Part shown: in pieces, positions 36,901-45,473 of the stretch | Layout: the number at the start of each line of letters is the position of its first letter | Numbering within the stretch: the first letter of the stretch is position 1 | Assembly (NCBI RefSeq): GCF_003285005.1 | Contig: NZ_QMFA01000040.1 | Span: 1 to 64,000, forward strand | DNA length: 64,000 bases | Source of the DNA: Paenibacillus sp. YN15 | GTDB taxonomy: Bacteria; Bacillota; Bacilli; Paenibacillales; NBRC-103111 | Direction: 5' to 3' | The notes under the pieces: model-generated | Told to the model about the DNA's origin: nothing | Seen by the model: only the letters and a program-made list of their open reading frames with translations | Database searches by the model: none | Translations under genes and position numbers: made by a program

Positions 36901-39712
36901 CGTGGAAGGCGTTGCTGTTACGGTAAAGCAGGGCGATACCATTTACAAGAACGCCGTTACAGATGCCCAAGGCCGTTATGTAATCAGCGGCGTTGAAAAA
37001 GGCACATACACCATCATTACGGAAAAAAGCGGCTATGCAGGAGCAACACAGGAAATCTCGATTACGGATGCCACCGGTGCGGTCAATCTGTCAGTCGGGG
37101 CACTGGTTGATATCAATCGTGCCGTAACCGGCGTTGTAACTGAATGGGGTGGCGGCGTACTGGAAGGAGCAACGGTGGCTATCAACAAGGATGGCAGCGT
37201 TGTCGCTTCATCCGCTACTGATGCCTCCGGCCGGTATACCTTGTCTATTCCTTTGGGCGACGGCTATACCCTGACGGCCACTAAAGTAGGCTATCGGGCC
37301 AAAACCTTGAAAAATGTTGTTGTTGGGGCTGAAAGCGGAAATAAGTATGATATTGTTCTTCGGTCTGAGGCCAATATGGTTTTCTTTGAGGATGACTTCA
37401 ACGGCTATGTGTTAGGCAGCTTTACGGGAGGCGACTCGTGGGGAGTTGCAGGCACTAGCGGCAATGTTCTGGAGATCACCCAAGACCCGGATGATCCGAA
37501 TAATAAGGTGCTGCACATGAAGCGGAACACCGGCAGCTTTTTCGGCCTTTACAACAAATCCCCTCTTGGCGTCGATGGCCAGTTTACCATCGATATGCGC
37601 CTCAAGCGGGGAGCAGGCAGCGGTAACCAATATGCCTTATATTCATTTACCGAGGCCGTATTCAGAACGGATGCTGTTCCGGGAAATCCGATGGCGACTA
37701 TTGTCACCAATGCCGGCCAAATCCGAACCCATAATGTAAGAAGCAGCTCCAATGTAGTGAATGTGGCTCCGTACACCGCTGATACCTGGTATAAGATCAG
37801 CAATGTGGTGAATCTGGACACGGGTACCTTCGACTTCTATGTGGACGGTGTAAAGCTTCTGGAGAACCAGCCTTTGCGGACATGGAGCGACACGCTGGAT
37901 CGCATGTTGATCTTCACGAGCGATGGCAGCGGTGACTTCTACGTAGACTATATGAAAGCTTATTTCGGCACATCGGATGCGGATACGACGAAGCCGGTGA
38001 TTGCGCTGAATGGCGATGCTGCCGTTACTGTAGCCAACGGATCGGTATATCATGATGCGGGAGCTACGGCGACGGATGACCGCGACGGCGACATCACCGA
38101 CCGGATTGTAACGGCGATTACCTACGGCGGAAATATCGTTCCATCCATCAGCACGGTGACCGAGGCAACGTACACGTATCATTACAACGTAAGCGATGCC
38201 GCTGGCAATGCAGCGGCGGAGATAACGAGAATGGTATATGTAGGGTCAACTGTGGAGCCTGTACCGGATACGGTGAAACCGGTGATCACCCTGCTGGGCC
38301 AAGCCATCGTGAATGTGGCTAATGGAACGGGCTACACCGATGCGGGAGCAATTGCGACGGACGATCGGGACGGCGACATCACCCATCGGATCGTGACCAC
38401 GATTACTCAGGGCGGAAGCAGCGTAGCAACGCTGGATACGACAGTGGCGGGCACGTATGTGTATCATTACAGTGTAAGCGATACGGCAGGCAACGCGGCT
38501 GTAGAGGTGACCCGGACGGTTATCGTTGCGGCAAGGAATGATTCGTCTGACGACGGAGACAGCGATGAAACCGGCACACCGGCACCTTCGCCTGCGCCAG
38601 CGCCTTCGCCAGCATCGGAATCTGCGTTGACGCAGGAGCTGACAGCGAATGATCTTAAGGCGGATGGTTCAAAGGTTACTGTCGAGATGGCGGAGGGCAA
38701 GGAATCGGTGCTGCTTCCCGGCAACCTGTTGGATATCATCGATGACCAAAGCCTGCGTGTGGTGAAGAACGATATAACAATCGAGCTTACCAACCAGACA
38801 CTGATAGACCTTCAGCAAGCAGATACTAAGATCAAACTCACAGCTGTTTCCGCATCCCGCAAGGCCGTCTCCGATCAAATTGATCAGGCTGCCGCCGGAA
38901 AATCGCTGAAGCTGGCCATCGCCAGCGCGGTCTACGATTTCAGCTTGAGTGCAGTTGCCTCAAACGGAAGCGAAGTGCCTGTGTCAACCTTAAGCGATTC
39001 CTTTGTCCTTGCGTTTAAGGCCGATCCTAAGATGAACCCCGATTTGCTGGGGATCTACTCCATCGCACCTGACGGCACCTATAAATATGCGGGAGGAACA
39101 CTGTCAGAAGGAGTGATAAGCGCCAAGGTTCATGAGTTGGGCCGCTATGCGGTACTGGAGTACAATAAAGTGTTTTCGGATGTTGATGAAAAGCTGTGGG
39201 CCCATGATGTGGTAAAGGCTATGGCGGCCAAGCATGTGATTGAAGGCGTCAGCGACACGCAATTCAATCCGCAAGCGCATGTGACCAGAGCCGAATTCGC
39301 GGCCATGATTGCCCGCACACTGGGGATGGAGGTATTTGGAGGTGCGCAATCACCGTATGCCGATGTGGATTCCCGCGCATGGTACGGAGGAGTCGTAGCG
39401 GCCGTGAGTCAGGCAGGAATCGTGCAGGGACGGGATCTGGAGACATTCGCTCCCGACGCTTCCATCACCCGCGAAGAGATGGCGGTTATGATCGTTCGCG
39501 CTTATGAATATATGAAGGGTGAAAAAGCGGAGGCAGCCATCCCGGGAGCGTTCAACGATCAAGATGAGATTCAGAACTGGGCGCAGGAGGCGGTAAGCGT
39601 TGCGCAAGGCTTGGGCCTTGTCAATGGACGGGAACATAATCAATTTGCCCCGCAGGAACGGATGAGCCGTGCGGAAAGCGCGCAAATATTGTTCAATCTG
39701 CTGAAAAAGTAA
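33977..39712 (+). CDS. Giant secreted beta-helix protein anchored by SLH domains
   Basis: A 1911-residue exoprotein. Signal peptide 1-30 (ends VLAADD); LamG-like jelly roll about 34-250; cadherin-like beta sandwich about 265-375; right-handed parallel beta-helix about 385-950, starting YYVSNDGNDSNPGTEDQPWK as in polysaccharide lyases; two carboxypeptidase-regulatory-like Ig domains (about 960-1045 and 1047-1130); a second jelly roll (about 1140-1330); two DUF5011 Ig-like repeats (about 1335-1430 and 1431-1520); a PAPSPAPAPSP linker; and three SLH domains (1731-1911) that bind pyruvylated wall polymer. It probably binds and cleaves a plant polysaccharide at the cell surface; the exact bond is unknown. 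TTG start with GGGAGTG upstream. Lower GC than neighbours. Confidence 0.9.
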   Translation: MKRALYGFFLFLFCFGISLTSSSGNLVLAADDAFFLKEDFNYSAGTYSNAASLGTAWTVYNQDDKGIVEVKEESGGNKYLHLQNYKDASNKGKVSVYNNAPLSQQTGTVTAELRVRRAVGVKASNTYPELRIFNSKSLFSTSLGSWDQNRPNAGVVAISEGFWTINNTYYSSTPQGNHKNSGAVMEADKWYNLTLVGNLSTKKYDFYVDGKLYQKNESMREYASSGSTVDWFAVMALQILDTSANADIDFDYLYVYGGQPRMNAAASGITATDGSAAVALTYDAGTKTYSAVNVTAESVALTVSPYAQSTNSVGKNESLAVTGVSINGQAAEKISDTAYTATVSLVDGVNTIPVVLAAADGQTTETYSVKLTKSQISNPHTAPRAYYVSNDGNDSNPGTEDQPWKTIERVNMDTYIPGDSILFKAGDIWEDAALAPKGSGTADAPITVGKYGEGKRPYLKGNGRTYDDPYFDDSVKDNYKDANGNTQTAYLNKNVGNVIRLHNQQHWTIQDLEISNMVAGFTGTRDDSEGGNGSKLRDLRGIHITGDNGQELTGFTLQRLYIHDVTGFVRWIGGNFAYPGIIGRGGWNVSKRTGGILMETMLGDGVHPTTFKDVTLQDNRLDNNSFGGFTIKQWSKDSLSIGNGGTAKNDWAARSTNLPPEYYDPQWAPHTNIKVLNNTIDQGGSDYANNGIYITSSRGVLVEGNTIRNPGVCGIELYYVDDGIIQKNEVWGSQRKAGGGDSNAIDPDGWTSDIIVQYNFVHDNGDGILFCGFSYNSVIFRYNLIKDNNEIVLRDSVGDGLIQIYNNVIYQDKKTPNTFINSGGGSNDQWYIRNNVFYSTNPISSDKFTGSSNVSYGTSNSNHFYNVAPPSKLGGVYRSGDPLFAGPAPSGYDILPNNGEHMPPHLDWSALKPKAGSPLIGNGVSYGHMASEINVQPNGLDAAGVQVGSQPSIGLFEVAYDGTLAGVVTNAYGELVEGVAVTVKQGDTIYKNAVTDAQGRYVISGVEKGTYTIITEKSGYAGATQEISITDATGAVNLSVGALVDINRAVTGVVTEWGGGVLEGATVAINKDGSVVASSATDASGRYTLSIPLGDGYTLTATKVGYRAKTLKNVVVGAESGNKYDIVLRSEANMVFFEDDFNGYVLGSFTGGDSWGVAGTSGNVLEITQDPDDPNNKVLHMKRNTGSFFGLYNKSPLGVDGQFTIDMRLKRGAGSGNQYALYSFTEAVFRTDAVPGNPMATIVTNAGQIRTHNVRSSSNVVNVAPYTADTWYKISNVVNLDTGTFDFYVDGVKLLENQPLRTWSDTLDRMLIFTSDGSGDFYVDYMKAYFGTSDADTTKPVIALNGDAAVTVANGSVYHDAGATATDDRDGDITDRIVTAITYGGNIVPSISTVTEATYTYHYNVSDAAGNAAAEITRMVYVGSTVEPVPDTVKPVITLLGQAIVNVANGTGYTDAGAIATDDRDGDITHRIVTTITQGGSSVATLDTTVAGTYVYHYSVSDTAGNAAVEVTRTVIVAARNDSSDDGDSDETGTPAPSPAPAPSPASESALTQELTANDLKADGSKVTVEMAEGKESVLLPGNLLDIIDDQSLRVVKNDITIELTNQTLIDLQQADTKIKLTAVSASRKAVSDQIDQAAAGKSLKLAIASAVYDFSLSAVASNGSEVPVSTLSDSFVLAFKADPKMNPDLLGIYSIAPDGTYKYAGGTLSEGVISAKVHELGRYAVLEYNKVFSDVDEKLWAHDVVKAMAAKHVIEGVSDTQFNPQAHVTRAEFAAMIARTLGMEVFGGAQSPYADVDSRAWYGGVVAAVSQAGIVQGRDLETFAPDASITREEMAVMIVRAYEYMKGEKAEAAIPGAFNDQDEIQNWAQEAVSVAQGLGLVNGREHNQFAPQERMSRAESAQILFNLLKK

Positions 39713-39734
39713 TTAGGATGGCCCACAAAAGAAA

Positions 39735-39778
39735 CCTGGGAGCGAAGCGGCTTGTTTTCGCTTCGCTCCCGGGTTTTT
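39735..39778 (+). terminator. Terminator of the SLH gene
   Basis: CCtGGGAGCGAAGCG pairs with CGCTTCGCTCCCGGG, followed by TTTTTG. Confidence 0.85.
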
Positions 39779-39807
39779 GCAGTGGTGCGCCCGGCATGGG
39801 CGATAAC

Positions 39808-40002
39808 CTTGCGTGCAGGGACAAAAACTCGTCCACTAGAATTGCGAACTCATCCCCCCCGGCGGCTTCCCATTGTAAAAGCCCAGGATGTGGAGTTTTC
39901 CATAGACGAGGCGGACGAGGAAGATCTGGAAGCTTTGTGGATGAAGCCATCCATCCCCAGGTGCTTCACCTGGTGGAGCAGACCGGGGGAATGGTGTAAA
40001 AC
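39808..40002 (+). pseudogene. Chimeric remnant of the uppP-yfhD region (rearrangement scar)
   Basis: Three pieces in the original order: 39808-39842 matches 23922-23956 (uppP, 33 of 35 bases); 39858-39930 matches 24248-24320 (yfhD-like gene, 73 of 73); 39935-40002 matches 24679-24746 (end of the following gene, 66 of 68). The DNA between the pieces (291 and 358 bases) is missing and replaced by 15 and 4 bases. It has no usable start and is not a gene. It marks the right edge of the sugar block. Confidence 0.9.
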
Positions 40003-40003
40003 C

Positions 40004-40042
40004 AAAAAAGCAGGACCCCTTCATCGGGCAGTCCTGCTTTTT
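40004..40042. terminator. Bidirectional terminator
   Basis: AAAAAAGCAGGAC (40004-40016) pairs with GTCCTGCTTTTT (40031-40042); T-runs exist in both directions. It ends the minus-strand coiled-coil gene. Confidence 0.75.
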
Positions 40043-40058
40043 GTCTGCCCGTCAAAGC

Positions 40059-41000
40059 TTAGGCATTCTCCACCAATGCCTCTGAACGGGCTTTCAGCCG
40101 GCGCCAATGAACCTCTGTTTCGGAAGCCTGCTGCTCCAGAGCTTGAACGATGGCGGTAACCTGGCGGATATAGCTGTGCAGCTTCACGTCAGCCTGCTCA
40201 ATCCGTTCCTGAACGAGAAAATCGGTAATCCAGCCGTCCATAAAATAGTCGCCGAGACGAAGAGTATCGCTGATATCCGTATCAAAAGCCGATAGCTGCA
40301 TCTTGACGTCATTCAACTCATCCCGTAGACGCAGCAGCTTCTTCCCGGCTTCCTTGGCATAGGTTTGGGCGGCCTGGAGCCTGCTGTGCTTCATGTGAGT
40401 GGCGATGAAGCCGCCTCCGAGAATATCAAAGGTGCTCCAATTTTCCGCGGAGTTCAAATTGGAGTCGGCAATCTCCAACGCGCCCAGAGCATTCCGGCCC
40501 GCCACGATGGCTTCATTAAGCTCCTTCAGCCTGATCCCGGCTTCCGATGTTTCCTCGGACAACCGGACCAATTCTTCGGCAAGCTCCGGCTTGAACCGGT
40601 GGATCAGCCGCTCTTTTTCCCGCAGCAGCTCCTCCAGCGCCTCTTCCGCGGGACCATTGGCCAAAAGCCGCTCCCGCAGCTGCTCCTGCTCCAGCCGGGC
40701 GGCTTCCAGCAATGCTGCGGCCTGGTCAAACTTCAGCCTGGCCTCCAGCACCTCTTTTTCCTCCTGCCCCAGCTTCTCGTCCTTTTGACCGGTCAGCGTG
40801 TACCACAGATTGGCTATATTCATGGACAAGAGGCGTTCCACATCCTCTTCTTCCCGCACCACCATTTCCCGCCATAAGACGGTCTGCCTCTCCAAATCCC
40901 GGCACCGTTTCTCTACGGCTGCAAGCTGCTGCTCCCACTTTTCTTTGTTGCGGATGTTTTCTTTGCATTCTGCAAACCGGCGGTTCCACTCTTCAAACAT
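40059..41000 (-). CDS. Uncharacterised coiled-coil protein
   Basis: A 313-residue, highly charged protein rich in Glu, Arg, Leu and Ala, with long predicted coiled coils (about 10-165 and 215-305) broken by a Gly-containing stretch (STFDILGGGFIATHMKHSRL, near residue 196). No signal peptide or membrane segment is seen. The middle motif resembles tail ends of a family of cytosolic helical proteins, but I do not recognise a function. GGAGGATG lies seven bases before the ATG at 41000; the longer frame upstream overlaps the prmA promoter. Divergent from prmA. Confidence 0.75.
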   Translation of the reverse strand: MFEEWNRRFAECKENIRNKEKWEQQLAAVEKRCRDLERQTVLWREMVVREEEDVERLLSMNIANLWYTLTGQKDEKLGQEEKEVLEARLKFDQAAALLEAARLEQEQLRERLLANGPAEEALEELLREKERLIHRFKPELAEELVRLSEETSEAGIRLKELNEAIVAGRNALGALEIADSNLNSAENWSTFDILGGGFIATHMKHSRLQAAQTYAKEAGKKLLRLRDELNDVKMQLSAFDTDISDTLRLGDYFMDGWITDFLVQERIEQADVKLHSYIRQVTAIVQALEQQASETEVHWRRLKARSEALVENA

Positions 41001-41045
41001 CGGATCATCCTCCGTTCCATATGTTATCCTCATAATACGCGTTTT

Positions 41046-41075
41046 TTGCCTACATCGTTTCGGTTGTAGTAGAAT
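41046..41075 (+). promoter_or_regulatory. prmA promoter
   Basis: TTGCCT (41046-41051), 18-bp spacer, TAGAAT (41070-41075). Confidence 0.5.
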
Positions 41076-41137
41076 AGAAGGACGTGCGGCCAAATTGCCG
41101 CTTTATCCATGAGAACCTACCGGGAGGATTTACTGAT

Positions 41138-42109
41138 ATGCGTTGGCATGAAATAACGGTTCACACTACGGAAGAAGCAATCGAAATGATCTCCAACTTT
41201 CTTCATGAGCTGGGCGCCGGCGGCGTCACCATCGAAGAATCGGGCACGCTGAACAAGGAACGGGACACGTCGCTGGGCCAATGGTACGAAAAGCCGCTGA
41301 ACGACATTCCCGAAGGCCGTGCGGTGATTCAGGGGTATTTTCCCCAAGGCACCGGAATGGATGAAATTTTGGCTCAATTGAAAGAATCGGTAGCGGAGCT
41401 TTCGGACTACGACATTGATACCGGCAACCCCCAGTTCAGCATGAAGGAAGTGGACGAAGAGGACTGGGCTACGGCGTGGAAGCAGTATTTCAAGCCGCTG
41501 CGGATTTCCGACCGGCTGACCATCAAACCCACCTGGGAGGAATACGAGGCAGGTCCGGAGGAGATTATTCTGGAGCTGGACCCGGGGATGGCCTTCGGCA
41601 CCGGGACCCATGCCACCACCGCCCTTTGCCTGCGCACCCTGGAGGGTGTTGTCAAGCCGGGAGATGAAGTTATCGACGTAGGCACCGGCTCCGGCATTCT
41701 GTCCATTGCCGCCGCCAAGCTGGGCGCAAGCCATGTGCTTGCCTTGGACCTGGACCCGGTGGCCGTATCCAGCGCCTCGGAGAATACCCGCCTGAACGGG
41801 CTGGAGGACCGGATTACGGTGGCGGAAAGCGATCTGTTGAAGGCAATCCGTACCCAGGCCGAGGGCAAGTCGGGCTTGGGGGTTACCCTGCCGGTGCAGG
41901 TTGTGGTTGCCAATATTTTGGCGGAAATTATTCTTCTGTTCGTAAGCGACGTGTTCGAAGCGCTGCAAAGCGGCGGCACCTATATCGCTTCGGGCATTAT
42001 CAAGCAGAAGCAGGCGGAGGTGGAACGGGCTCTGGCTGAAGCCGGATTCCGGGTGGAAGAACGTTACGAGGAGACAGATTGGGTGGCGATTGTTGCCAGA
42101 AAGCCGTAG
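41138..42109 (+). CDS. prmA: Ribosomal protein L11 methyltransferase
   Basis: A 323-residue SAM-dependent methyltransferase that trimethylates ribosomal protein L11. The N-terminal L11-binding domain begins MRWHEITVHTTEEAIEMISN. The SAM motif I is VIDVGTGSGILSIAAAKLGA near residue 180, preceded by LDPGMAFGTGTHATTALCL; the catalytic-site motif VVANILAEII follows near 268. GGGAGGAT precedes the ATG at 41138. First of prmA-(M50)-rsmE-mtaB, which in Bacillus continues the dnaK operon. Confidence 0.96.
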   Translation: MRWHEITVHTTEEAIEMISNFLHELGAGGVTIEESGTLNKERDTSLGQWYEKPLNDIPEGRAVIQGYFPQGTGMDEILAQLKESVAELSDYDIDTGNPQFSMKEVDEEDWATAWKQYFKPLRISDRLTIKPTWEEYEAGPEEIILELDPGMAFGTGTHATTALCLRTLEGVVKPGDEVIDVGTGSGILSIAAAKLGASHVLALDLDPVAVSSASENTRLNGLEDRITVAESDLLKAIRTQAEGKSGLGVTLPVQVVVANILAEIILLFVSDVFEALQSGGTYIASGIIKQKQAEVERALAEAGFRVEERYEETDWVAIVARKP

Positions 42110-42116
42110 GTGAGGG

Positions 42117-42824
42117 ATGAATAATCTGTTCGGCATTGATTTTGGCGAGCTGCCGTTTTTTCTGATTGCCACTGTGCTGGCGTTTACGCTGCATGAATTT
42201 GCCCACGCTTATGTGGCAGACCGCTTCGGGGACCCGACTCCCCGGTCCATGGGCCGGCTGAGCCTGAATCCCCGGGGCCATATTGACATCATGGGCATTC
42301 TGCTGGTCCTTCTGGCCGGCTTCGGCTGGGCCAAGCCTGTCCTGATCCGCTCCAGCTTCTTCAAAAAACCGCGGCTTGCAAGCGTGCTGGTTTCCGTAGC
42401 CGGCCCGCTGTCCAATCTGCTGCTGGCGGTGCTGGGAATGCTGACGGTCTTCCTGCTGGCCCACTTTCACGCCTATGACGGCATGTCGATAGGTGTGCTC
42501 AAGGCAGTTTCCCTCTTTTTGCAAATCCACATCCTGCTCAATTTGGGGTTGTTTATTTTTAACCTCCTGCCGCTGCCGCCGCTGGACGGCTACCGGATTA
42601 TTTATGAATTCCTGCCGATTCAATGGCGGGAGCGGATGCGGACCTTTGAGCAGTATGCGGTTTTGGTTTTTCTTGTGATTGTGCTGATCCATCCGTTGTA
42701 CAGCGTTACCCTGGGACCCATCCTGGATTTGCGGTGGGACTTGCTGAGAGGAATGAACCAGATTTTTGTGATGCTGTTCGGAGACCAGGGGCAGCTGTCC
42801 AAAATCGGCATTCTAATGCTTTAA
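42117..42824 (+). CDS. Site-2 protease family (M50) membrane metallopeptidase
   Basis: A 235-residue membrane protein. The zinc motif HEFAH lies near residue 27 in helix 1, and the second metal-site motif NLLPLPPLDGYR near residue 152. GRLSLNPRGHIDIMG is typical of the short M50 branch related to YwhC. The family cleaves substrates within the membrane; the target here is unknown. It sits seven bases after prmA and is probably co-transcribed, an insertion into the usual prmA-rsmE order. Confidence 0.9.
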   Translation: MNNLFGIDFGELPFFLIATVLAFTLHEFAHAYVADRFGDPTPRSMGRLSLNPRGHIDIMGILLVLLAGFGWAKPVLIRSSFFKKPRLASVLVSVAGPLSNLLLAVLGMLTVFLLAHFHAYDGMSIGVLKAVSLFLQIHILLNLGLFIFNLLPLPPLDGYRIIYEFLPIQWRERMRTFEQYAVLVFLVIVLIHPLYSVTLGPILDLRWDLLRGMNQIFVMLFGDQGQLSKIGILML

Positions 42825-42871
42825 ATTTCATTTGGGGGATTGTTTTTCAACAAGAAAGGCAGGCGTAGGCC

Positions 42872-43642
42872 ATGCAACGTTATTTTGTGCCGCCGGAGCA
42901 ATTGGCAGGAGGCCTGGCCAGGTTGATCGGCGAAGACGCCCATCATCTGGCCAAGGTGATGCGCGCCGAACCCGGCGAGGAGATCATTGTCACAAACGGC
43001 TTGGACCGGGAGGTGCTGGTCCGGGTATCGGTTATTGACAAGGGGCTGGTGGAGGCCCAGGTGGTGCGGGAGCTTCCCATGGACAGGGAGGCGGCCGTAG
43101 AGGTATGGATTGCCCAAAGCCTGCCCAAGGGAGATAAGCTGGAGACGGTGATCCAGAAGTGTACCGAGCTGGGAGCAGACCGGTTTATTCCCTTTTTGTC
43201 CAAACGGACTGTTGTGCAATACGATGAGAAAAAAGAAGCCAAACGGCTGGAGCGTTGGGCCAAAATCGCCAAGGAAGCGGCGGAGCAGGCGCACCGCAAC
43301 CGGATTCCGGCCATAGACGGGCCGGTAGGCTGGAAGCGGCTTCTGGAGCTGGCGAAGGAAACGGATCTGGCTCTCTTTTGTTATGAGCTGGAGAGCGGGT
43401 TTGCCCTGCGGGAGCTGCTGGCGAAGCAATTGGCCGTTCCTTCAGCGGACGGGCGCCGTCCAAGGATTCTGGTCATGGTTGGACCGGAGGGCGGCTTTAC
43501 GGAGCAGGAGGCGGCGGAGGCGGAGGCGGCCGGCTGCCGGAGCATCAGCCTGGGCAAGCGGATTCTGCGGACTGAAACGGCCGCAATGGCGGCGTTGACC
43601 TGTATCATGTATGAATCGGGAGAAATGGGGGTGAAGGGCTGA
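42872..43642 (+). CDS. rsmE: 16S rRNA m3U1498 methyltransferase
   Basis: A 256-residue SPOUT methyltransferase acting on U1498 of 16S rRNA. N-terminal PUA-like domain begins MQRYFVPPEQ and includes HHLAKVMRAEPGEEI. The SPOUT knot motifs are MVGPEGGFTEQEAAEAEAAG near residue 208 and SLGKRILRTETAAMAAL near 228. Its stop overlaps the mtaB start (TGATG). Confidence 0.96.
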   Translation: MQRYFVPPEQLAGGLARLIGEDAHHLAKVMRAEPGEEIIVTNGLDREVLVRVSVIDKGLVEAQVVRELPMDREAAVEVWIAQSLPKGDKLETVIQKCTELGADRFIPFLSKRTVVQYDEKKEAKRLERWAKIAKEAAEQAHRNRIPAIDGPVGWKRLLELAKETDLALFCYELESGFALRELLAKQLAVPSADGRRPRILVMVGPEGGFTEQEAAEAEAAGCRSISLGKRILRTETAAMAALTCIMYESGEMGVKG

Positions 43643-44976
43643 TGGCGAAGGTTGCGTTTCATACCTTGGGCTGCAAGGTGAATTTTTATGAGACGGAAGG
43701 GATCTGGCAGCTCTTCCGCAATGAGGGTTATGAGAAGGCGGATTTTGAGGAAACGGCGGATGTTTATGTGATTAATACCTGTACGGTGACCAATACGGGG
43801 GACAAAAAAAGCCGCCAGGCCATCCGCCGCGCCATCCGCCGCAATCCCGAGGCGATTATTGCCGTTACCGGCTGCTACGCCCAGACCGCTCCCGCGGAGA
43901 TTGCCGCCATTCCCGGGGTGGATATTGTCATCGGCACCCAGGACCGTGACAAGATCATGGAGCTGGTGCATAAATACCAGGCGGAGAGGGCGCCTATCAA
44001 CGCCGTCCGCAATATTATGAAAACCCGGGAGTTCGAGGAGCTGGACGTTCCCGAATTTACCGGACATACCCGGGCGTTTCTGAAAATCCAGGAGGGCTGC
44101 AACAACTTTTGTACCTTCTGCATTATTCCCTGGTCCAGGGGGCTACTTCGCAGCCGCAAGCCGGAAAGTGTGCTGGCCCAGGCCCGGCAGCTGGTGGAGA
44201 CAGGCTACCAGGAGATTGTGCTGGCCGGGATTCATACCGGCGGCTACGGGGAGGATCTGGACGGCTACAGCCTGGCTATGCTGCTTCGGGATCTGGATAA
44301 GGTGGACGGTTTGAAGCGAATCCGCATTAGCTCCATTGAGGCCAGCCAGATTGACCGGGAGATTCTGGACGTGCTGGGCTCCTCCTCCAAGATGTGCCGC
44401 CACTTGCATATTCCGCTGCAAGCGGGAGACGATGCGGTGCTGTCCGCCATGCGCCGGAAATACACCACTGCGGAATATGGCCGCAAGCTGGAGCTGATCC
44501 ACCAGACTATGCCCGATGTGGCGGTGACCACGGATGTGATCACCGGATTTCCCGGCGAAACCGCGGAGATGTTTGAGAGCGGCCTGCATTTTATGGAGCA
44601 GATGCGGTTTGCGGATATGCATATTTTCCCCTATTCCAAACGGACGGGCACACCTGCGGCACGTATGGACGGGCAGATTCCGGAGGAGGAGAAGAACCGG
44701 CGGGTCGGCTTGCTGATGGAGCTGTCCTCCCGGATGCGGCTGGACTATTCCAGGCGGTTTGCCGGAGAAATCCTGGAGGTTATTCCGGAGATGGGCTCCT
44801 ATGAAGGCGACGGGGATGTGGAGCTGATCGGCCACTCGGACAATTATTTGCATGTTGCCTTCAGCGGCCCCAAGGAGCTGGCAGGGCGGATGGTGCAGGT
44901 GCGTTTGACTGAAGCGGAAATCCCTTATTGCCGCGGCGTTCTGCTCAAGGATGCAGTGCCGGCCGGATTTCGTTGA
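43642..44976 (+). CDS. mtaB: tRNA t6A37 methylthiotransferase MtaB
   Basis: A 444-residue radical SAM enzyme that converts t6A to ms2t6A at position 37 of tRNAs reading ANN codons. N-terminal UPF0004 domain with Cys residues in TLGCKVN, INTCTVT and TGCYAQ; radical SAM CNNFCTFC near residue 153; C-terminal TRAM domain. It overlaps rsmE by one base, as in B. subtilis (yqeU-yqeV). Confidence 0.95.
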   Translation: MAKVAFHTLGCKVNFYETEGIWQLFRNEGYEKADFEETADVYVINTCTVTNTGDKKSRQAIRRAIRRNPEAIIAVTGCYAQTAPAEIAAIPGVDIVIGTQDRDKIMELVHKYQAERAPINAVRNIMKTREFEELDVPEFTGHTRAFLKIQEGCNNFCTFCIIPWSRGLLRSRKPESVLAQARQLVETGYQEIVLAGIHTGGYGEDLDGYSLAMLLRDLDKVDGLKRIRISSIEASQIDREILDVLGSSSKMCRHLHIPLQAGDDAVLSAMRRKYTTAEYGRKLELIHQTMPDVAVTTDVITGFPGETAEMFESGLHFMEQMRFADMHIFPYSKRTGTPAARMDGQIPEEEKNRRVGLLMELSSRMRLDYSRRFAGEILEVIPEMGSYEGDGDVELIGHSDNYLHVAFSGPKELAGRMVQVRLTEAEIPYCRGVLLKDAVPAGFR

Positions 44977-45005
44977 AGACAGGTTTTAAAGTTTGCAGTA
45001 AGGGG

Positions 45006-45473
45006 ATGAATAAAAGCGTGAAGGAAATATCCGCCGGAGGAGTGGTGTACCGGAACTTCGAAGGACGCCAGCAAATCCAGCTGATTCAGGACCGGTACGG
45101 GAAAATTACCCTTCCCAAAGGAAAGATGGAGCCCGGCGAAACCATCGAGGAAACCGCGCTCCGGGAAATCCGGGAGGAGACGGGGATTACGGGCCGCATT
45201 GTGAAGCCGCTGGATGTGATCCGGTACCAGTACCAGCTTCCGCGGATAGGGCTTGTCCATAAGGAGGTCCATTATTATCTGGTGGAGGCGGCAGGAGGCA
45301 GGCTCAAGCCCCAGCTGGAGGAAATCCGCGGGGTAGAGTGGCTGGAGGTGCCGGATGCGGCCCGGCGGCAACGGAAAAACGGCTATGCCAACAATGATTC
45401 CATCCTGCACAAGGCGTTGTGGGAATTGGGATATGACGAGAAAGGGATGAAGCGAAACGATGGAATCCGTTAA
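45006..45473 (+). CDS. NUDIX hydrolase
   Basis: A 155-residue pyrophosphohydrolase. Nudix box GKMEPGETIEETALREIREETGI fits GX5EX7REUXEEXGU (near residues 39-61; read as GKMEPGETIEE and REIREETGI). The substrate cannot be told. ATG at 45006 directly follows AAGGGG, which is close; GTG at 45018 is an alternative. It overlaps deoC by 14 bases. Confidence 0.85.
   Translation: MNKSVKEISAGGVVYRNFEGRQQIQLIQDRYGKITLPKGKMEPGETIEETALREIREETGITGRIVKPLDVIRYQYQLPRIGLVHKEVHYYLVEAAGGRLKPQLEEIRGVEWLEVPDAARRQRKNGYANNDSILHKALWELGYDEKGMKRNDGIR

Noticed and set aside
39836-40024. Small open frames in the scar
   Set aside because: They are fragments of duplicated genes without starts.
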